Counted from the first letter of the stretch, positions 17,513 to 26,438 are shown. The stretch is DNA of 27,257 bases from Trichomonas tenax (GCA_023091735.1 JALKBU010000704.1:1-27257), one strand, 5' to 3'. Made by a program: numbers and translations. The notes: a model not told the origin generated them from the sequence alone.

Positions 17513-18001
17513 CAATGGGCCCCACTGTGGCGTTATCCAAAGATAAAACTGGCGATTTACGTGATATTTGATATCCTCAAATTGTCCAATGTGGATCCAT
17601 ATAATCCTGATAGAATTGGGGAAACCCCACACAAAACACAAATCCGTGATACGATAGGAATCGCTCAACCTTTTTGGTATCGATTATTCTATTTCAATAG
17701 ATAAACACCCGATGACGCTGCACTGCAATTCCATATAGAGAACACATTGCAGGCAGCAAAATTTGATTTCATACTCAGACTAATTGCCATTTGAGCGCTT
17801 CTCGAGAGCATAACTGGGAGAAAGTGATGAGTCAAAAAGAAATTTCGTTTGGTCGAAAAGGAGGGCTCACAAAAAATTCTGAGGGACTCCGTCAACACAG
17901 CTACTTTTATCCAATTCGGTGGAATCCTGAATAAATTTTCGTGCAGCGGTTTTGGATTTTACATAATAATATATGATTTTCTGTTCACAGATGAAGAATA
18001 A
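17513..18001 (+). pseudogene. decayed reading frame of unknown protein
   Basis: One plus frame of about 163 codons has internal stops only at 17702-17704, 17792-17794 and a TGATGA at 17825-17830 before TAA 17999-18001. Stretches such as DPYNPDRIGETPHKTQIRD, DDAALQFHIENTLQAAKFDF and VEKEGSQKILRDSVNTATF have mixed, protein-like composition. I recognise no family. The opposite strand also shows partly open frames here, so the strand is an inference. No start or initiator is visible. Confidence 0.38.
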
Positions 18002-18060
18002 ATTCCAATGATTTTGTTCTCAAAGTGACTCCTAAAATTTTTTTTTTCCAATGGATAGAA

Positions 18061-18081
18061 GGGGGGGGGGGGGGGGGGGGG
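18061..18081 (+). repeat. 21-base poly-G tract
   Basis: A run of 21 consecutive G in otherwise AT-rich DNA. It can form G-quadruplex structures and is a hotspot for replication slippage and for assembly or sequencing error. Its length is a multiple of three and it sits within a stretch that stays open in one phase across it (about 18001-18150). Confidence 0.9.
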
Positions 18082-18151
18082 TTGCCGGTAACCTTAAAAT
18101 CAAGGACTCATATTTTATGGGGGTACTCTATAGACCATAGGGATGCTATGT

Positions 18152-18543
18152 TTTAAAAGATTCGTCGAAATACGAATCTTGGTGTTCGAGAGATTTTGTG
18201 AATCCAAAGTGACGACTTTTCCTCAATTGAGGCCTCGAGCACCAGAACTCCACAGTTAGACTTCTAAAAGATGTGTGTTGTGGCGTTATGTTCCAATATG
18301 TTTGTTTGGCTTAAATATTGAGAATCTTGGATTTTTATTAGACTTTGATTTTTTCCAAGAAATAATTTTTCGTCTTTTAGTTAAAATAGCAGACCGTATT
18401 TGTCTGCAATGTGTGTAAAGCAGAAGCATTACAGCTTTTAATCTATTTCCATCCTGAGTTCATCTTTTAAACGATTCCAATAGATTTCCAGAGCTTCTGT
18501 CATCAATCAAATATTCTGTAGATTTGCTATCGATGTAGCATGA
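18152..18543 (+). pseudogene. continuation of decayed reading frame
   Basis: In the same phase as the 17513-18001 relic, the frame reads FKRFVEIRILVFERFCESKV and on for about 130 codons with three internal stops before TAG 18539-18541. Content is rich in F, L, I, R and E, with strings such as ADRICLQCV and VHLLNDSNRFPELLSSIKY. Unrecognised. It may be one old gene with the upstream relic, linked across the G run through another phase. Confidence 0.3.
18157..18180. repeat. inverted repeat, 9-bp arms
   Basis: AAGATTCGT (18157-18165) and ACGAATCTT (18172-18180) are perfect reverse complements with a 6-bp loop, a small stable hairpin. No associated gene. Confidence 0.55.
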
Positions 18544-18831
18544 AATTGAGCCATAAATTCTAAATAAATTTTGTTCCAAATTTATATCTGAGGAATTGAT
18601 GATAAATAACTTGTATTATACATACGCTGACTGAATCATTATGATTTACCTTGAAAAAAAGATGAATCTTTAAACATTTGAAATACCATTTTTTAGCCCA
18701 AAAGTGAAGTGGTGATTTGACAAAATTTACCCTTTGCGAAAAATTGGTTATCCCTTTAATAGCTATTATATCTTATGAAGAATCCAAATATCCAAAAATT
18801 TTTGCAAAATCCCATTATTTTTCTGCGCCTC

Positions 18832-18836
18832 CCTTT
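18832..18836 (+). promoter_or_regulatory. CCTTT (M5-type) start element
   Basis: CCTTT lies 3 bp before the WD40 ATG. In Trichomonas vaginalis CCTTT (M5) overlaps the transcription start and replaces the initiator in some genes. Its position supports translation from 18840 and a very short leader. Confidence 0.5.
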
Positions 18837-18839
18837 TCA

Positions 18840-20072
18840 ATGGATCCTGATGCTCCTGAAGGAGATAATCGGGATTTGTTGAAAGAAAGACAGAAAGATT
18901 CCATAGCAAAGCTCCTACAGATAACCTCTGCGCTAAACAACCTTTATGGACAGGTAGAGAAATTAAAAGTTGCACATGCTCAGAGCATTTCTCTAGTTGC
19001 TAAATATAACGATGAGATAACGCAGATGAGGGCGGCTATCGACGAAATGAAGAAAAAATTAACCCCACCCGAAGCCGATCAAAATGTAAAATCGAATAAC
19101 GTGAAATATGAAATTTTTCCCGAAAAATTCAACAACACAGCAGTAAAACTCCAATTCGGTTTAAGTTTTCCTGAATACAATATATGTTGCGCGAAGTTTT
19201 CGCCAGATGGATCTGTTTTTGCTGTTCCTTCTGGAAACCAGCTGATAATCCTTAATAGCACTAATATCGAGATGGTGAGTTACGTGGACATACCGGCAAA
19301 GGCCGATGGATCGAAACACACACCGACAAGGAATCTCGAATTTTCTCCAAATATGAAATACGTAGCTATCTCGGGCCAGAATGATGATGTAATTGTTCAC
19401 CTATACGACGGATTGCACGCCATGGCTACAGTTAATCACTATCCTGGTAAAATACACTCATTCCTATTTTCTGAAGACTCTGCGTTCCTTTACACCGCTG
19501 GGCTCGATTCCAGGATAGTCATGTGGAGTACTGCAGACTTTTCAGTCTACAAACAAATCAAGATTACACCGAATCAGCCTATCGTATCCATATTCCTCTC
19601 TAATACGAGATTCTTCAGTCGGCTTTATGCAGGATTCGGGAACTCTACTCTTGGCGTTTTCCACCCAACTCTCGAGGTACAGCCAGAATTTACATATAAT
19701 TTCGTTAGCAAATTGATATCTTTTGTAGTCACAAACGATGGATGCTACATGGCTACTGCCTCAATGGATACCGATGTTCATGTTTGGTCCGCTGATAATA
19801 AGCTTATGAAACTCATGGAGTTATCAGGACACAGCGGGCCAGTGACAGCAGTGTGCTTCAACCCCGAAGGAACTTTGCTGTTCTCGGGTTCGAAGGACGA
19901 AACGGTCAAGTGTTGGGATTTTCGAGCTCAAAAGCTACTCTTTACGATTAAGCAGCCTGCAAATACTATATTCAGCATTCACCATCATCCCACGAAGAAC
20001 ATCATCTTAATTAGCGCTGGAGATGGGGTTTTATATTTGTTCGAATATAATCCTGATGCTTTAAGGATCTGA
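18840..20072 (+). CDS. Tup1/Groucho-like WD40 protein
   Basis: A 410-aa protein: N-terminal coiled coil (about 10-75, including LLKERQKDSIAKLLQITSAL and the AHAQSISLVAKYNDEI segment), a short linker, then a WD40 propeller from about 113 to the end. Clear blades are YNICCAKFSPDGSVFAVPSG (113-132), HSFLFSEDSAFLYTAGLDS, and the canonical GHSGPVTAVCFNPEGTLLFS blade (330-362, GH...CWD). The coiled coil followed by a propeller with the CCxKFSxDG opening blade resembles Tup1-type transcriptional corepressors, though Tup1 proteins are usually longer; a Prp19-like protein without its U-box or another WD scaffold is possible. The frame is open upstream to a TTG at 18717 but the first ATG is 18840, next to a CCTTT start element, and codon quality drops before it. 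Confidence 0.85.
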   Translation: MDPDAPEGDNRDLLKERQKDSIAKLLQITSALNNLYGQVEKLKVAHAQSISLVAKYNDEITQMRAAIDEMKKKLTPPEADQNVKSNNVKYEIFPEKFNNTAVKLQFGLSFPEYNICCAKFSPDGSVFAVPSGNQLIILNSTNIEMVSYVDIPAKADGSKHTPTRNLEFSPNMKYVAISGQNDDVIVHLYDGLHAMATVNHYPGKIHSFLFSEDSAFLYTAGLDSRIVMWSTADFSVYKQIKITPNQPIVSIFLSNTRFFSRLYAGFGNSTLGVFHPTLEVQPEFTYNFVSKLISFVVTNDGCYMATASMDTDVHVWSADNKLMKLMELSGHSGPVTAVCFNPEGTLLFSGSKDETVKCWDFRAQKLLFTIKQPANTIFSIHHHPTKNIILISAGDGVLYLFEYNPDALRI

Positions 20073-20371
20073 GATTGTTGTGAGTATTATAGATGTATAA
20101 AGTTTGTGTTTTGTGTCGATATTTTTCATGATTTTATCTTTTTTCGTCGTATAATTTCGTTTGCCTTAAAAATTCCTTTTCGATAAGGTTTGATTGAAAT
20201 TTTGATGGCATCCGGTAGCATCATATGAATGGTGATGGCGATAAATGCGAATTTTGCTCGAGAAATGAAAAAAAATCTGCTGACTTGAGAACTGCATTAA
20301 TGAGATCCTCTCCTGATATATTTGACCGCTAGATGTGATGGGAATCTAAAACCAAAGGTTCGGAAACTTAA

Positions 20372-20680
20372 GTTGGCGATAAGTTATATATATTCAATAC
20401 ATCCTACGCGATATTATTATTGACTTCGCGATCTGTCGCTGTAAATAAAATTCTGAAGGCTGAAAAAAAAACATCTTCCAGGAGTTGGAGACTTTGTATC
20501 GATCCGGTAGCGTCCCATGCAGATGGAATCATGTGTATCATCGAAAAGAAAAGTATTTTGAATGAACCTATTTTAGATCGGCACCCTCAAACGCGCTCTG
20601 TGATTCCAGAATAGTTAAGGACAGGCCAACTTATTGAATGGTTTATGGCTAAGGCAAATTGGGAGAAAGAAAATATGTGA
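20372..20680 (+). pseudogene. possible reading-frame relic
   Basis: A frame open from 20372 to TAG 20612-20614, then in the same phase to TGA 20678-20680, with no ATG near its start (a TTG at 20420 is the only candidate). Text such as LDRHPQTRSVIPE and, after the TAG, LRTGQLIEWFMAKANWEKE looks protein-like. I recognise no family. It may be the 3' part of an old gene. Confidence 0.3.
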
Positions 20681-20767
20681 GGCAACCATAAACCATATCT
20701 TGGTTATTTATTAATAGCCCGATGCTCGAAGGCGATAATTTGCATGTGTCAGGCAATCGTTTGTTTG

Positions 20768-20828
20768 AATTGCCGACTAAAAAGGAAATTGTATTTAAAA
20801 GTGACGATTTCCTTTTTAGTAGGCAATT
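20768..20828. repeat. long inverted repeat, 22-bp arms, 17-bp loop
   Basis: Arms at 20768-20789 and 20807-20828 are reverse complements with a single mismatch (G versus T at arm position 8); the core is ACTAAAAAGGAAAT. The RNA would fold into a near-perfect 22-bp stem with a 17-nt loop. It could be the remnant of a small inverted-repeat element (MITE-like), a structured RNA precursor or a terminator-like hairpin. No target-site duplication was recognised. Confidence 0.75.
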
Positions 20829-20960
20829 TCCCCTGGTAAAAATTCACGCCCCTCACTAAATTATTTCCCATTGATTCTCCTTCGAATTAGCAATTGATAT
20901 CCTTCGGAATTTATATTTTTCCATTATTGGTGTTTAATATTTTTCTGACGTCTTACTGTC

Positions 20961-20991
20961 TTTACGTGTCAAAAATGTAATTTTGCTGTCA
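20961..20991 (+). repeat. TTTACGTGTCA motif with weak second copy
   Basis: Perfect TTTACGTGTCA at 20961-20971 and a weak copy TTTTGCTGTCA at 20981-20991, 20 bp apart. It lies about 190 bp before the small 84-aa ORF and 560 bp before the Nth gene. Confidence 0.5.
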
Positions 20992-21156
20992 AATGTCAAC
21001 CCTGATGATAAATATTTCCCATTTTTCTCCACATCTAAGCGGGCGATAACATTTCTTTGCTTTGGCTTGTGTTATAAATACCCATTCTCATATTATTCTA
21101 ACCGAATGATTGAATAAAACACGATATATGACCAGTTTGAAATCTTATTATTCTAA

Positions 21157-21411
21157 ATGACTGCTGATAATCAAATGCTCATCCGATGGGAGGAACGCCT
21201 GGCTGATTGCGAGTGTGCGGAGTGCTCCTTGGTGCAGAGTGAAAACGCGTCACTCGTCAACTTCAATGAGTCAAGTTATTACTTTTTCAGACCCGTGGTT
21301 AACACTCCTGAATCGGAATCACAGACTTATAATGCGCTGGAAGGCCCTGCTTATTGGAGAGCAGTGATATTTCGAGTTGCGGCGCTTCAGCTTTTGATTT
21401 CGATTTTTTGA
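21157..21411 (+). CDS. hypothetical 84-aa ORF
   Basis: An ATG-started frame of 84 codons, MTADNQMLIRWEERLADCEC onward, with an acidic Cys-containing N-terminal half (CECAEC) and a hydrophobic C-terminus (AVIFRVAALQLLISIF) that could be a tail anchor. Codon use in the first half resembles real genes. No initiator or M5 element lies directly upstream and the family is unknown, so it may be a small tail-anchored protein, a fragment or chance. Confidence 0.33.
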   Translation: MTADNQMLIRWEERLADCECAECSLVQSENASLVNFNESSYYFFRPVVNTPESESQTYNALEGPAYWRAVIFRVAALQLLISIF

Positions 21412-21514
21412 TGAAGATCATGATTTTGAGTATATATGGAGAATTCATGTCAATAGAGGAAGCACGTGAATGCTGCAGCTCCAATCTCCGCGTGTGTGAA
21501 AAATCTCGGTTTTT

Positions 21515-21520
21515 TCATTT
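21515..21520 (+). promoter_or_regulatory. trichomonad initiator (Inr)
   Basis: TCATTT is a perfect match to TCA(+1)YWW; the +1 A at 21517 is 10 nt before the Nth ATG. Confidence 0.75.
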
Positions 21521-21526
21521 TGGTAA

Positions 21527-22189
21527 ATGAATGAGCTGCAATATAAACAATTAAAAGATATGATTGACTGGTGTAAGAAAAACAACATAACGGCGTCCAA
21601 GCCCAAAATAGATGGAACCACAACACAAGATCTGAAAGATATGAGATTCATGATTTTATTGGGAACAATGTTAAGTGCGAGAACAACTGATGCTATCGCT
21701 GAATCAGCTCTATTGTCGCTCTCTAAGATAGATGGAGGCCTGAATTGCCAAAATTTGGCTAAAAAAGATAGACCAACTATTGAAGAGCTCATTTCTAAAG
21801 TCAGCTTTAAAGCAAAGAAGGCCCAAGCAGTGATAGACATCTCAAAGACAATGATTGAAAAATATGATGGAGATATTCCAAGAACTAAAGAAGAATTGCT
21901 GGAACTCCCAAGAATTGGAGAGAAGTGCGCGAACTTGATAATGTCCGAAGCATGGGGAGAGTCTAAAGGAATTGCTGTCGACACACACGTTCATCGAGTT
22001 GCAAATAGACTACGATTCGTTAAGTCGACAAACCTCCTCAGCACATCCAACACACTCGCCAAAATTATTCCATCAGATCAGTGGGATGAAGCAGGATTGG
22101 CAATGTTTTCTTTAGGACAGCAGATATGCCAAGCTCGCACACCCAAATGTTCTGAGTGCCCTATAAGCGACTGTCCTTCTCACGTATAA
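21527..22189 (+). CDS. NTH: endonuclease III-like DNA glycosylase/AP lyase
   Basis: A 220-aa base-excision repair enzyme that removes oxidised pyrimidines and cleaves the abasic site. The helix-hairpin-helix is ELPRIGEKCANLIM (126-139) with catalytic Lys133; the catalytic Asp is D152 in AVDTHVHRVANRL. Four C-terminal cysteines (201, 208, 211, 216) would hold the [4Fe-4S] cluster, spaced x6-x2-x4 rather than the usual x6-x2-x5. In the N-terminal LSARTTDA (50-57) an Arg replaces the Gln of the canonical LSAQ/LSSQ, a residue that in endonuclease III fills the space of the flipped base. Length fits the bacterial-sized core without an N-terminal extension, so nuclear import must rely on other signals. 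Start: ATG 10 nt after a perfect initiator. Confidence 0.95.
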   Translation: MNELQYKQLKDMIDWCKKNNITASKPKIDGTTTQDLKDMRFMILLGTMLSARTTDAIAESALLSLSKIDGGLNCQNLAKKDRPTIEELISKVSFKAKKAQAVIDISKTMIEKYDGDIPRTKEELLELPRIGEKCANLIMSEAWGESKGIAVDTHVHRVANRLRFVKSTNLLSTSNTLAKIIPSDQWDEAGLAMFSLGQQICQARTPKCSECPISDCPSHV

Positions 22190-22820
22190 TTGCTTCAATT
22201 CCGATTATTTTTTACTTGATTTGATTATTCCGATCATAGGGATTTTCTATAGTGCAAAACTTATACTATAGACCTGTGAATGTGATTAGTCAAACAAAAA
22301 CTATCAATTGCCATAAATGGTTTTGAAATTTTGAATTGTTTTCTTAAAAGTTCGTTTAATCATTAGAGACATACACAGCAAGAGAAAGCATATGTAGAAC
22401 ATCAAATTGCAAATAACGTTTTTGTTTATAATTTTCAAAAATCATATCCAGAAGAATTGTAAATCAACACAACAATGTGCAAGATATACATCTATGTGGC
22501 CTTTTAGAAAATGAATAATATGAGTAGATATTTTGCAATTTGAATATTTTCAGTTTTATAATAGAGTTCAGATCCCAATAATCAAAATTCATCAGATATG
22601 TGTATGTATTGAGTAATATATTAAATATAAAATTGTAATGGAATAACTTCGAAAGGATATCAAGTTTCAAATTATATTTGATCACTTCATACAGTTGTAC
22701 AATATAGAGCTGGTCCAGTTGACTTCAGTGAATATGATAATAATCACCAAATAGCACTAGAAAGTCTGAAAAATGAATGAGAAAAGTCCTAAAAAAAGAC
22801 GTTAAGAAAAAAATCTTGAG
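22190..22820. other. intergenic, no supported gene
   Basis: AT-rich. A minus-strand frame at 22464-22685 begins at GTG and has random AT-rich composition, so I reject it. An 11-codon frame at 22773-22805 (MNEKSPKKRR) lies just before the next gene, in the same phase. Confidence 0.45.
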
Positions 22821-24014
22821 ATGAAAACTAAAGCTTCTCAACAGTCAATCAGAGAATTTATCCGAAGTAAATCAATAGAAATTGCCAACAGTCCCTATAT
22901 TTCCAATAATAAAGGTGAAGAACTCAGTGCATCTGAAATTGCAGATATGTTAGAGACAACCTTCAACAATTTCATGCTTGAACAGAGTGAAATAGACATA
23001 ATACAACTCGAGAAAAAGAATAAGAAACTAAATCAGTCAATTACTGATCGCGAAAATGAAATTGTTCAATTAAAGAAGAAATTCAGGCATCATTATAGAG
23101 ATATCACAAATGAAACAGCATCAATGCAAAGAGAGCTCCAAGATCTCGAAGATTCAATGAAAAATACAGAAAATAACGCAGATAAAAAGGTAAATTCTGC
23201 AAAAGAAAAGAGGAGAATGAAAGAGATCAAAATGGAGCAGCTTTTGAATCAACTTGATGACTGCCAAGCGAAAGAAAAGATGCTTTCACAGGAAATGCAA
23301 GGATTAAGGGACTTTATTAATTATTTCCATGATGGAACGAATAAAATGATGGGACAAGTCGGGAAAATCTGGAATGGAAAGGCCAGAGATGTCATTGCAA
23401 AGTTCAAATCCAACAAAGAAGCGATGATGAAATCAATTCAAGATAATTTGCAGACAAAGATCATGGCAGAGAAACAACAACAGATGAAAATGAAGGGCAT
23501 CGCCTCTTCTATAATAGAGTCAATCCAATCATTGGAGCCTAATCGAGATATAGGAATTAACGTCGAAATATTCGAAGCGCATATCTCGGACATTATTCTC
23601 TTCCTGGATTCCGCTCTCCGCAAGACAGAAGTCACCACACGTCAGAAGATATTCGACCAAGTCCACGACATGTTCCCTGACTTCATAGCAAACGTCCAGG
23701 ACCCGGAGGAAGCGTATAAAGTCTTCATCGAATCCGCAGCACAGAAGAAAGAAGAGGAATATAATGCTTTATTGATGCACCGACAAGAAAAGGAAAGGCA
23801 GCTGAATGAGCAGCTGCAGAATGCTCTAGCGAAGATAAAAGAGCTGCAGGAATCAGTCAGCAGCATGGAAACGAATGATTCAACAGATGATTTCAATGTC
23901 GAAGGTTGGGAATCAAACAAGAAAGTTTTAGATCAAAAAATTAATCAACTCAAGCAATTCAAGAGTGAAACATCATCAATGCATAGCGAACTTATTGCTT
24001 CTCCTTTCCATTAA
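22821..24014 (+). CDS. coiled-coil protein, probably cytoskeletal
   Basis: A 397-aa hydrophilic protein without a recognised family. Residues 1-50 are helical with a Lys/Ser-rich start; a first coiled coil spans about 55-170 (for example EIVQLKKKFRHHYRDIT); a more globular middle at 175-300 includes LRDFINYFHDGTNKMMGQVG and two AHISDIILFLDSALRKTE-type helices; a second coiled coil spans about 305-380. No membrane segments. The layout resembles structural or centrosome/basal-body proteins, but that is inference. ATG at 22821; an 11-codon basic ORF in the same phase ends 15 bp upstream. No initiator or M5 element was seen. Confidence 0.8.
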   Translation: MKTKASQQSIREFIRSKSIEIANSPYISNNKGEELSASEIADMLETTFNNFMLEQSEIDIIQLEKKNKKLNQSITDRENEIVQLKKKFRHHYRDITNETASMQRELQDLEDSMKNTENNADKKVNSAKEKRRMKEIKMEQLLNQLDDCQAKEKMLSQEMQGLRDFINYFHDGTNKMMGQVGKIWNGKARDVIAKFKSNKEAMMKSIQDNLQTKIMAEKQQQMKMKGIASSIIESIQSLEPNRDIGINVEIFEAHISDIILFLDSALRKTEVTTRQKIFDQVHDMFPDFIANVQDPEEAYKVFIESAAQKKEEEYNALLMHRQEKERQLNEQLQNALAKIKELQESVSSMETNDSTDDFNVEGWESNKKVLDQKINQLKQFKSETSSMHSELIASPFH

Positions 24015-24103
24015 GATTTTTTGTTATTTTTTTCGAATAAATTTGTATTGTTGTTTTATGAAATCAAAAATTTAATCAAACAATAAAAAAAACAAATGAT
24101 AAT

Positions 24104-26438
24104 TCATGCGTCATCATTGACATCAATTGCTGAAATGAATTTGAGTTTGTGGGTCCAGTGCTCAATGATTGCTTTGCAATTCTTGTCGTGATTCTCCATC
24201 GGAACGAATTTGTTGAGATTGTTTGTCATCGGGATGATGATGAGTTTAACAATTTGGATGCAGAAGTTAGTGACAAGAATCTGATCATCAGTACTGATTC
24301 CAAGGCATTCGAGGAACTTCATTGAGACTTCGTCTGATATCTTTGCAGGTGAATAGAAAGGAGCCATGTTTGCATAGCAGAGAATGAACAAAAGGAATGT
24401 TTCGCGGTCCTTGTAATTATCCATTGATGAAAAGTTGATGGACTCGATCATGATTCTTAATCCACCGAAGTACTCGATGTGATTCCAAAGGAAGCGCGAA
24501 AAAAGCAGTGACATAAGCAATTTGCTGAAATAGCGTGTGAACTCAGAATCAACTTGCAATGCTTGGATGTAGATAGAAACATAATTCAAAATCTCGACGT
24601 TGAACAAATATGATAAACCTAATGGATGTGTGAAAATCTTCTCTGACTCTTCCAGCCTTGACTTTGAGTTGCTTCCGTTTTGCTGATACTTCATTGCAAC
24701 TAAGTCCTTGGATCACTTTTCGTTGTCAACGAGGAAGAACAGTGCTGCAATGTAAGCAATAAGTCTGTCGACTCTATTATTGATCCAACACCTCAACTGC
24801 GTGTGAAGAATGACGCAGAGAGCGTTGAGCTGAAGAGCAGTAATTGATGGGTCCTTGCAGTACTTTTCTGCAAAGTCTTTAACCATTTCTATCAAGCAAT
24901 TCGGATCTATCTGTGGAATAAGAAAATTTTCTTTGATTAATATTGTTGCGAATAACTGAACTAAGTATTTAATAGGATGGCTTTGATGCACTCTCCACCT
25001 GAACTTGAGATCGCCAAGATTCTTGTATGTCGCGATCCTTTCGCCGACTAAACTCTTCCATATGGAATAAACGTTCTCTGTGTTGTCGGTGAACGAATAT
25101 TCGATGTTGTCTGTTGCAAATGTGCAGAATGGACAGTTTCCTTTGCGCATTTATACGGATGAACATTGTGAATGGCGATTTTCTGCACAACGTCATCCAT
25201 CATCTTGTTGAGAACTGGTTCGTCAGGGTTATTGAGTTCGATGTTGCGAATCTTCTGTATAATCTTGAACAAATTTCCTGCTTCAGTAACTAAATATGAT
25301 TCCATTGAGTTGTTGATGGAATCAAGCTTGCGGGATCTCCTGAACAGTGCCATAATCATTAAATATAAGCCAACAATAGCAATAAATGCTGAAACAGAAA
25401 GATAAATAATGAAAACTTTTGATGTTTCCCATAACAAGCTGTTTATAAGCTTAGTGTAATTGCATACGATATATATATGATGGAAAAGTGTGTCTGTTTG
25501 TTTTAATGGAACAGAAGAAATAATATTGATCGTTCCATTGACTACGCTCTTCGAAAGTCTAATTTCTGTGTTTAGATTGTTGATTTGTTCAATAATAGGA
25601 TCATTATGATTCAAAGATTCGATTGTTAAAGGATTGAAATATTTTGATGTCGCGAGTATTTGGTTTTGTTCGTTGAAAATTGCGTACTCGCTGTCTGAAA
25701 ATAGCGAGTTGTTAGAGAATCTTCTTGCAAAATCGTCCATTTTGATCTCGAATTTAGTTGTAATCGTGTAGTTTTCAGCCGATTCGTGCATAGACAAGGA
25801 GAACAACCTCAAGTTTGGATCTTCGTCGTCGTAGTAAAGATCGATGCTTTCTTTCATCCTTTTATCGAAGAAATCTAATGTATTAACGATACCAACGAGA
25901 TGTCCTCCATTCATAAGATCGACGTAATGCATGGCCTTAAATGAACTGTATTTCCTCAACTGAGAGTGTGTTTCGTGGATCGAAATTAATGTTGAGAAAT
26001 TATATGAATATAATCTTCATCCCATTGTATCCTATAGTAACAAAATGGATAAACAATAATGGATGTAGCAAATGGACGTGGTTTTATGGATTTGTGGAAA
26101 TAGCGATTAAAATTAATGAAAGCAGTGATTTTCTGCTTCTCTGTGCTCAAAAACTTGGAGAGAAGAACCGCTCTCGCAAGTAAACTCGCTGTCTTCTGCA
26201 ATTTTGATAAATAAAATTCACTAAAAGATTGCAGTTCTTGTGATTTTTGCTGTATATTTTTCGAAATAAAGTACATCGACTTCTACTTCCACGTTTCGCG
26301 CATATTCCACCATGGATAAATCAAGAAACCGACGAAATACAAACAAACAAGAATAACAGGAATATAGTACGCAATAAGTAATCTCATCTTGATGTTCGCG
26401 CGCGAGACGTAAGTGGGGGTTGGGAGAACCGCGGGCAT
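24104..26438 (-). pseudogene. broken two-TM receptor with degenerate PDE-like domain
   Basis: Four frame pieces on the minus strand assemble into one gene of about 778 codons. Piece 1 (26438-26286) starts MPAVLPTPTYVSRANIKMRL and has a TM segment (IAYYIPVILVCLYFVGFLIY). TAG 26285-26283 interrupts it; the same phase then continues through 26276-25986. A frameshift near 26000 leads to 25959-25160: a likely extracellular ligand-binding (Cache-like) region, TM segment VFIIYLSVSAFIAIVGLYLM, and a cytoplasmic linker (NKMMDDVVQKIAIHN). A second frameshift near 25155 leads to 25150-24716, TGA 24715-24713 interrupts again, and the same phase ends at TGA 24106. The last 340 residues align by layout with cyclic-nucleotide phosphodiesterases (RLIAYIAALFFLVDN where HDxDH is expected), but the metal-binding His and Asp are absent. 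I infer a dead member of the trichomonad receptor-PDE family; the domain call is moderate, the breakage is clear. Confidence 0.65.

Larger units (their letters stand above)
17056..18839. other. 1.8-kb gene-free stretch
   Basis: It holds a motif pair (17173-17202), a partial motif copy (17431), decayed plus-strand frame (17513-18001 and 18152 onward), a 21-base G run (18061-18081) and a short inverted repeat (18157-18180). The frame upstream of 18840 is open to a TTG at 18717 but has no ATG and is not part of the WD40 protein. Confidence 0.5.
20073..21156. other. 1.1-kb gene-free stretch
   Basis: It holds a possible relic (20372-20680), a long imperfect hairpin (20768-20828) and a motif copy at 20961-20971. 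The string ATCCGGTAGC recurs at about 20209 and 20500. No ATG-started gene is supported. Confidence 0.45.

Noticed and set aside
20420..20614. A 64-codon ORF as an independent gene
   Set aside because: It begins with TTG and has no ATG or initiator; kept only as part of a possible relic.
22464..22685. A 73-codon minus-strand ORF
   Set aside because: It starts at GTG and consists almost only of I, L, N, K, Y and F, as expected of AT-rich noncoding DNA.
14893..26285. TAG as a reassigned sense codon
   Set aside because: TAG interrupts the GT61 gene and the receptor, and none of the intact genes ends with TAG. But about 5,000 codons of intact genes contain no internal TAG, and the receptor also has a TGA and frameshifts, so decay is the simpler explanation.
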